Source: Thermotogae bacterium (GTDB lineage: Bacteria; Thermotogota; Thermotogae; UBA12178). From it: 5,838 nucleotides of DNA. Shown piece by piece: positions 4,639 through 5,838 of this stretch. Each line of letters starts with the position of its first letter. The stretch's first letter is position 1. Under the pieces are notes generated by a model. The model was given only the letters and a program-made list of their open reading frames with translations, was not told where the DNA came from and ran no database searches. Both the position numbers and the translations under genes were made by a program. The stretch lies in assembly GCA_003641795.1 (NCBI GenBank), contig QNAP01000117.1, forward strand, positions 1 through 5,838, written 5' to 3'.

Positions 4639-5838
4639 TTATCTACGCATAAATAGTTTTCTAACTTTTTCTACTCCTTTGTAAGGTGGATATCTGATAC
4701 TTAATTCGAACTTTCCTTTGATAAAAGTGGGTTTGTAGTGAGAAAAAGTGTCGAAGCTATATTTACCATGATAACTACCAATGCCACTACTTCTTATTCC
4801 ACCAAAGGGGAGTGTTTCGGGAACAAAATGAGTAATTGTATCGTTAATTGTAATTCCGCCAGCTTGTATTTTTGAAATCACCTTTTCGATAAACGATTTG
4901 TCATACGAGAAGACATACAAGGAAAGAGGATACGGATGTTTCGAAATGATATCGAATACTTCGTGTTTATTATTAAATGTAATCACCGGTAAAATGGGGC
5001 CGAAGATTTCCTCTTTCATTAGAATATCGTTTGTAGATATATCGTCAATTATCGTGGGTTCGAGCTTCTTCCCGTCGAACTTTCCGCCGAAAAGAATTTC
5101 GCCTTTGGTATTGTTTATCAAGTTAGACAGTCTTCTTGTATGTTTTTCGTTGATAATATGTGCCATGTTTTCGCCAAATTCCTTTAGATACTTTTCGAGC
5201 GATAGTAGGAACTCTTTTTTGATTTTCTGGTCTATCAAAAGATAATCGGGAGAAATGCAAGTTTGACCGGCATTTAAAGTTTTGCCCCACGCAATCCTCT
5301 TAGCTGCCTGCTCTATATCGCAAGTTGAATCAACAATGGTGGGGTTTTTCCCTCCAAGTTCTAGCGTGACGGGGATTAACTTTTCTGATGCTTTTCTCAT
5401 CACATATTTTCCGACATTCTGACTTCCGGTGAAAAAGATATAGTCAAAGTCGTTTTCAAGAAGTTCTTTAGAAGCTTCGGCATCTCCAACCACGACCTTT
5501 ATGAAGTTCTCCGGAAAATACCGCGAAATCATCTCTCTTAGTGTTAATGAAACATTCTCGGAGTATTCTGAGGGTTTTAACACCGCACAATTCCCAGCAG
5601 CAATCGCTCCAACAAGGGGAATTAGAGACAAATTAACGGGGTAATTCCAAGGAGAGATGATCAGAGCCACACCATATGGTTCCGGATAAATGTACGCCTT
5701 CCCAGTTTGACTTTCAAAGCCTACTCTTACCCTTTTGGGCTTTGAAAGCTTTCTTAGATTCTTCAAGAAAAATTTTATTTCTTTCATGACTACAAAAACT
5801 TCTGTTAAGAAAGCTTCTTGTATAGATTTATGTAGATC
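4639..5838 (-). CDS. Aldehyde dehydrogenase, class 3-like, N-terminus beyond the window
   Basis: This NAD(P)-dependent enzyme oxidises an aldehyde to the acid; class 3 members often act on fatty or other medium-chain aldehydes. Counting from the window edge, 399 residues are visible. They include ISPWNYP with the oxyanion-hole Asn (65), the cofactor-binding Lys in KPSE (88), FTGS (136-139), the general base Glu in LELGGK (160), the catalytic Cys in GQTCISPDY (194), EEIFGP (276-281) and the C-terminal LPFGG and SGIGSYHGKYSFDTFSHYK region with RYPPY typical of class 3. All catalytic residues are present, so it should be active. The frame is open to the last base and the residues before the ATG at 5787 (QEAFLTEVFVVMKEIKFFLK) fit the family's helical N-terminal region, so that ATG is internal and roughly 50-60 residues are missing. 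It stops at TAA 4639-4641. Its high A+T content contrasts with the ABC operon. Its exact substrate and partner genes are unknown. Confidence 0.93.
   Translation of the reverse strand, partial: DLHKSIQEAFLTEVFVVMKEIKFFLKNLRKLSKPKRVRVGFESQTGKAYIYPEPYGVALIISPWNYPVNLSLIPLVGAIAAGNCAVLKPSEYSENVSLTLREMISRYFPENFIKVVVGDAEASKELLENDFDYIFFTGSQNVGKYVMRKASEKLIPVTLELGGKNPTIVDSTCDIEQAAKRIAWGKTLNAGQTCISPDYLLIDQKIKKEFLLSLEKYLKEFGENMAHIINEKHTRRLSNLINNTKGEILFGGKFDGKKLEPTIIDDISTNDILMKEEIFGPILPVITFNNKHEVFDIISKHPYPLSLYVFSYDKSFIEKVISKIQAGGITINDTITHFVPETLPFGGIRSSGIGSYHGKYSFDTFSHYKPTFIKGKFELSIRYPPYKGVEKVRKLFMRR

Noticed and set aside
4898..5245. Plus-strand open frame of 115 codons
   Set aside because: It is antisense to the aldehyde dehydrogenase, whose motifs continue on the other strand across the whole interval.

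Overview
The window looks like chromosomal DNA from a thermophilic bacterium of the Thermotogota, possibly Pseudothermotoga-like. The basis is indirect: the style of the genes, heavy use of GTG/TTG starts, tightly overlapping genes with purine-rich Shine-Dalgarno sites, and mid-range G+C. No rRNA, tRNA, CRISPR or intact insertion sequence is visible. The taxon is an inference, not a match.

Layout. Bases 1-324 hold an imperfect tandem repeat array with no convincing gene; it probably continues left of the window. A short hairpin (320-347) separates it from a four-gene minus-strand operon at 353-2901. In transcription order the operon encodes a three-helix membrane protein with an extracytoplasmic beta-helix (DUF4097-like) domain, a YtrA-type GntR repressor, a small ABC-2 permease, and an ABC ATPase. 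All junctions overlap (4, 8 and 10 nt) and all four genes start with TTG or GTG. A good sigma-A-type promoter (TTTACA, 17 nt, TATAAT) lies just upstream, with an inverted repeat over its -10 that could be the repressor's operator.

Bases 2972-3455 contain no intact gene. They hold two TATAAT boxes on the plus strand, short open frames broken across three phases (possibly a decayed gene), and a potentially structured leader for the next gene. That gene, at 3456-4481 (+), encodes a DUF2804 family protein of unknown function. It converges with a class-3-like aldehyde dehydrogenase on the minus strand (4639 to the window edge), whose N-terminus lies beyond the window: the frame stays open through the last base.

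How the genes work together. The operon resembles self-regulated GntR(YtrA)-ABC transporter cassettes, such as the ytr and pmt systems of Firmicutes. Here the first gene is a membrane-anchored beta-helix protein and the regulator sits second. This suggests an exporter or envelope-stress module in which the external domain may sense or bind something at the cell surface; the substrate cannot be read from the sequence. The DUF2804 and aldehyde dehydrogenase genes are visibly more A+T-rich than the operon, and their convergent orientation gives no evidence of a shared role. The operon is the best candidate for an under-described system.
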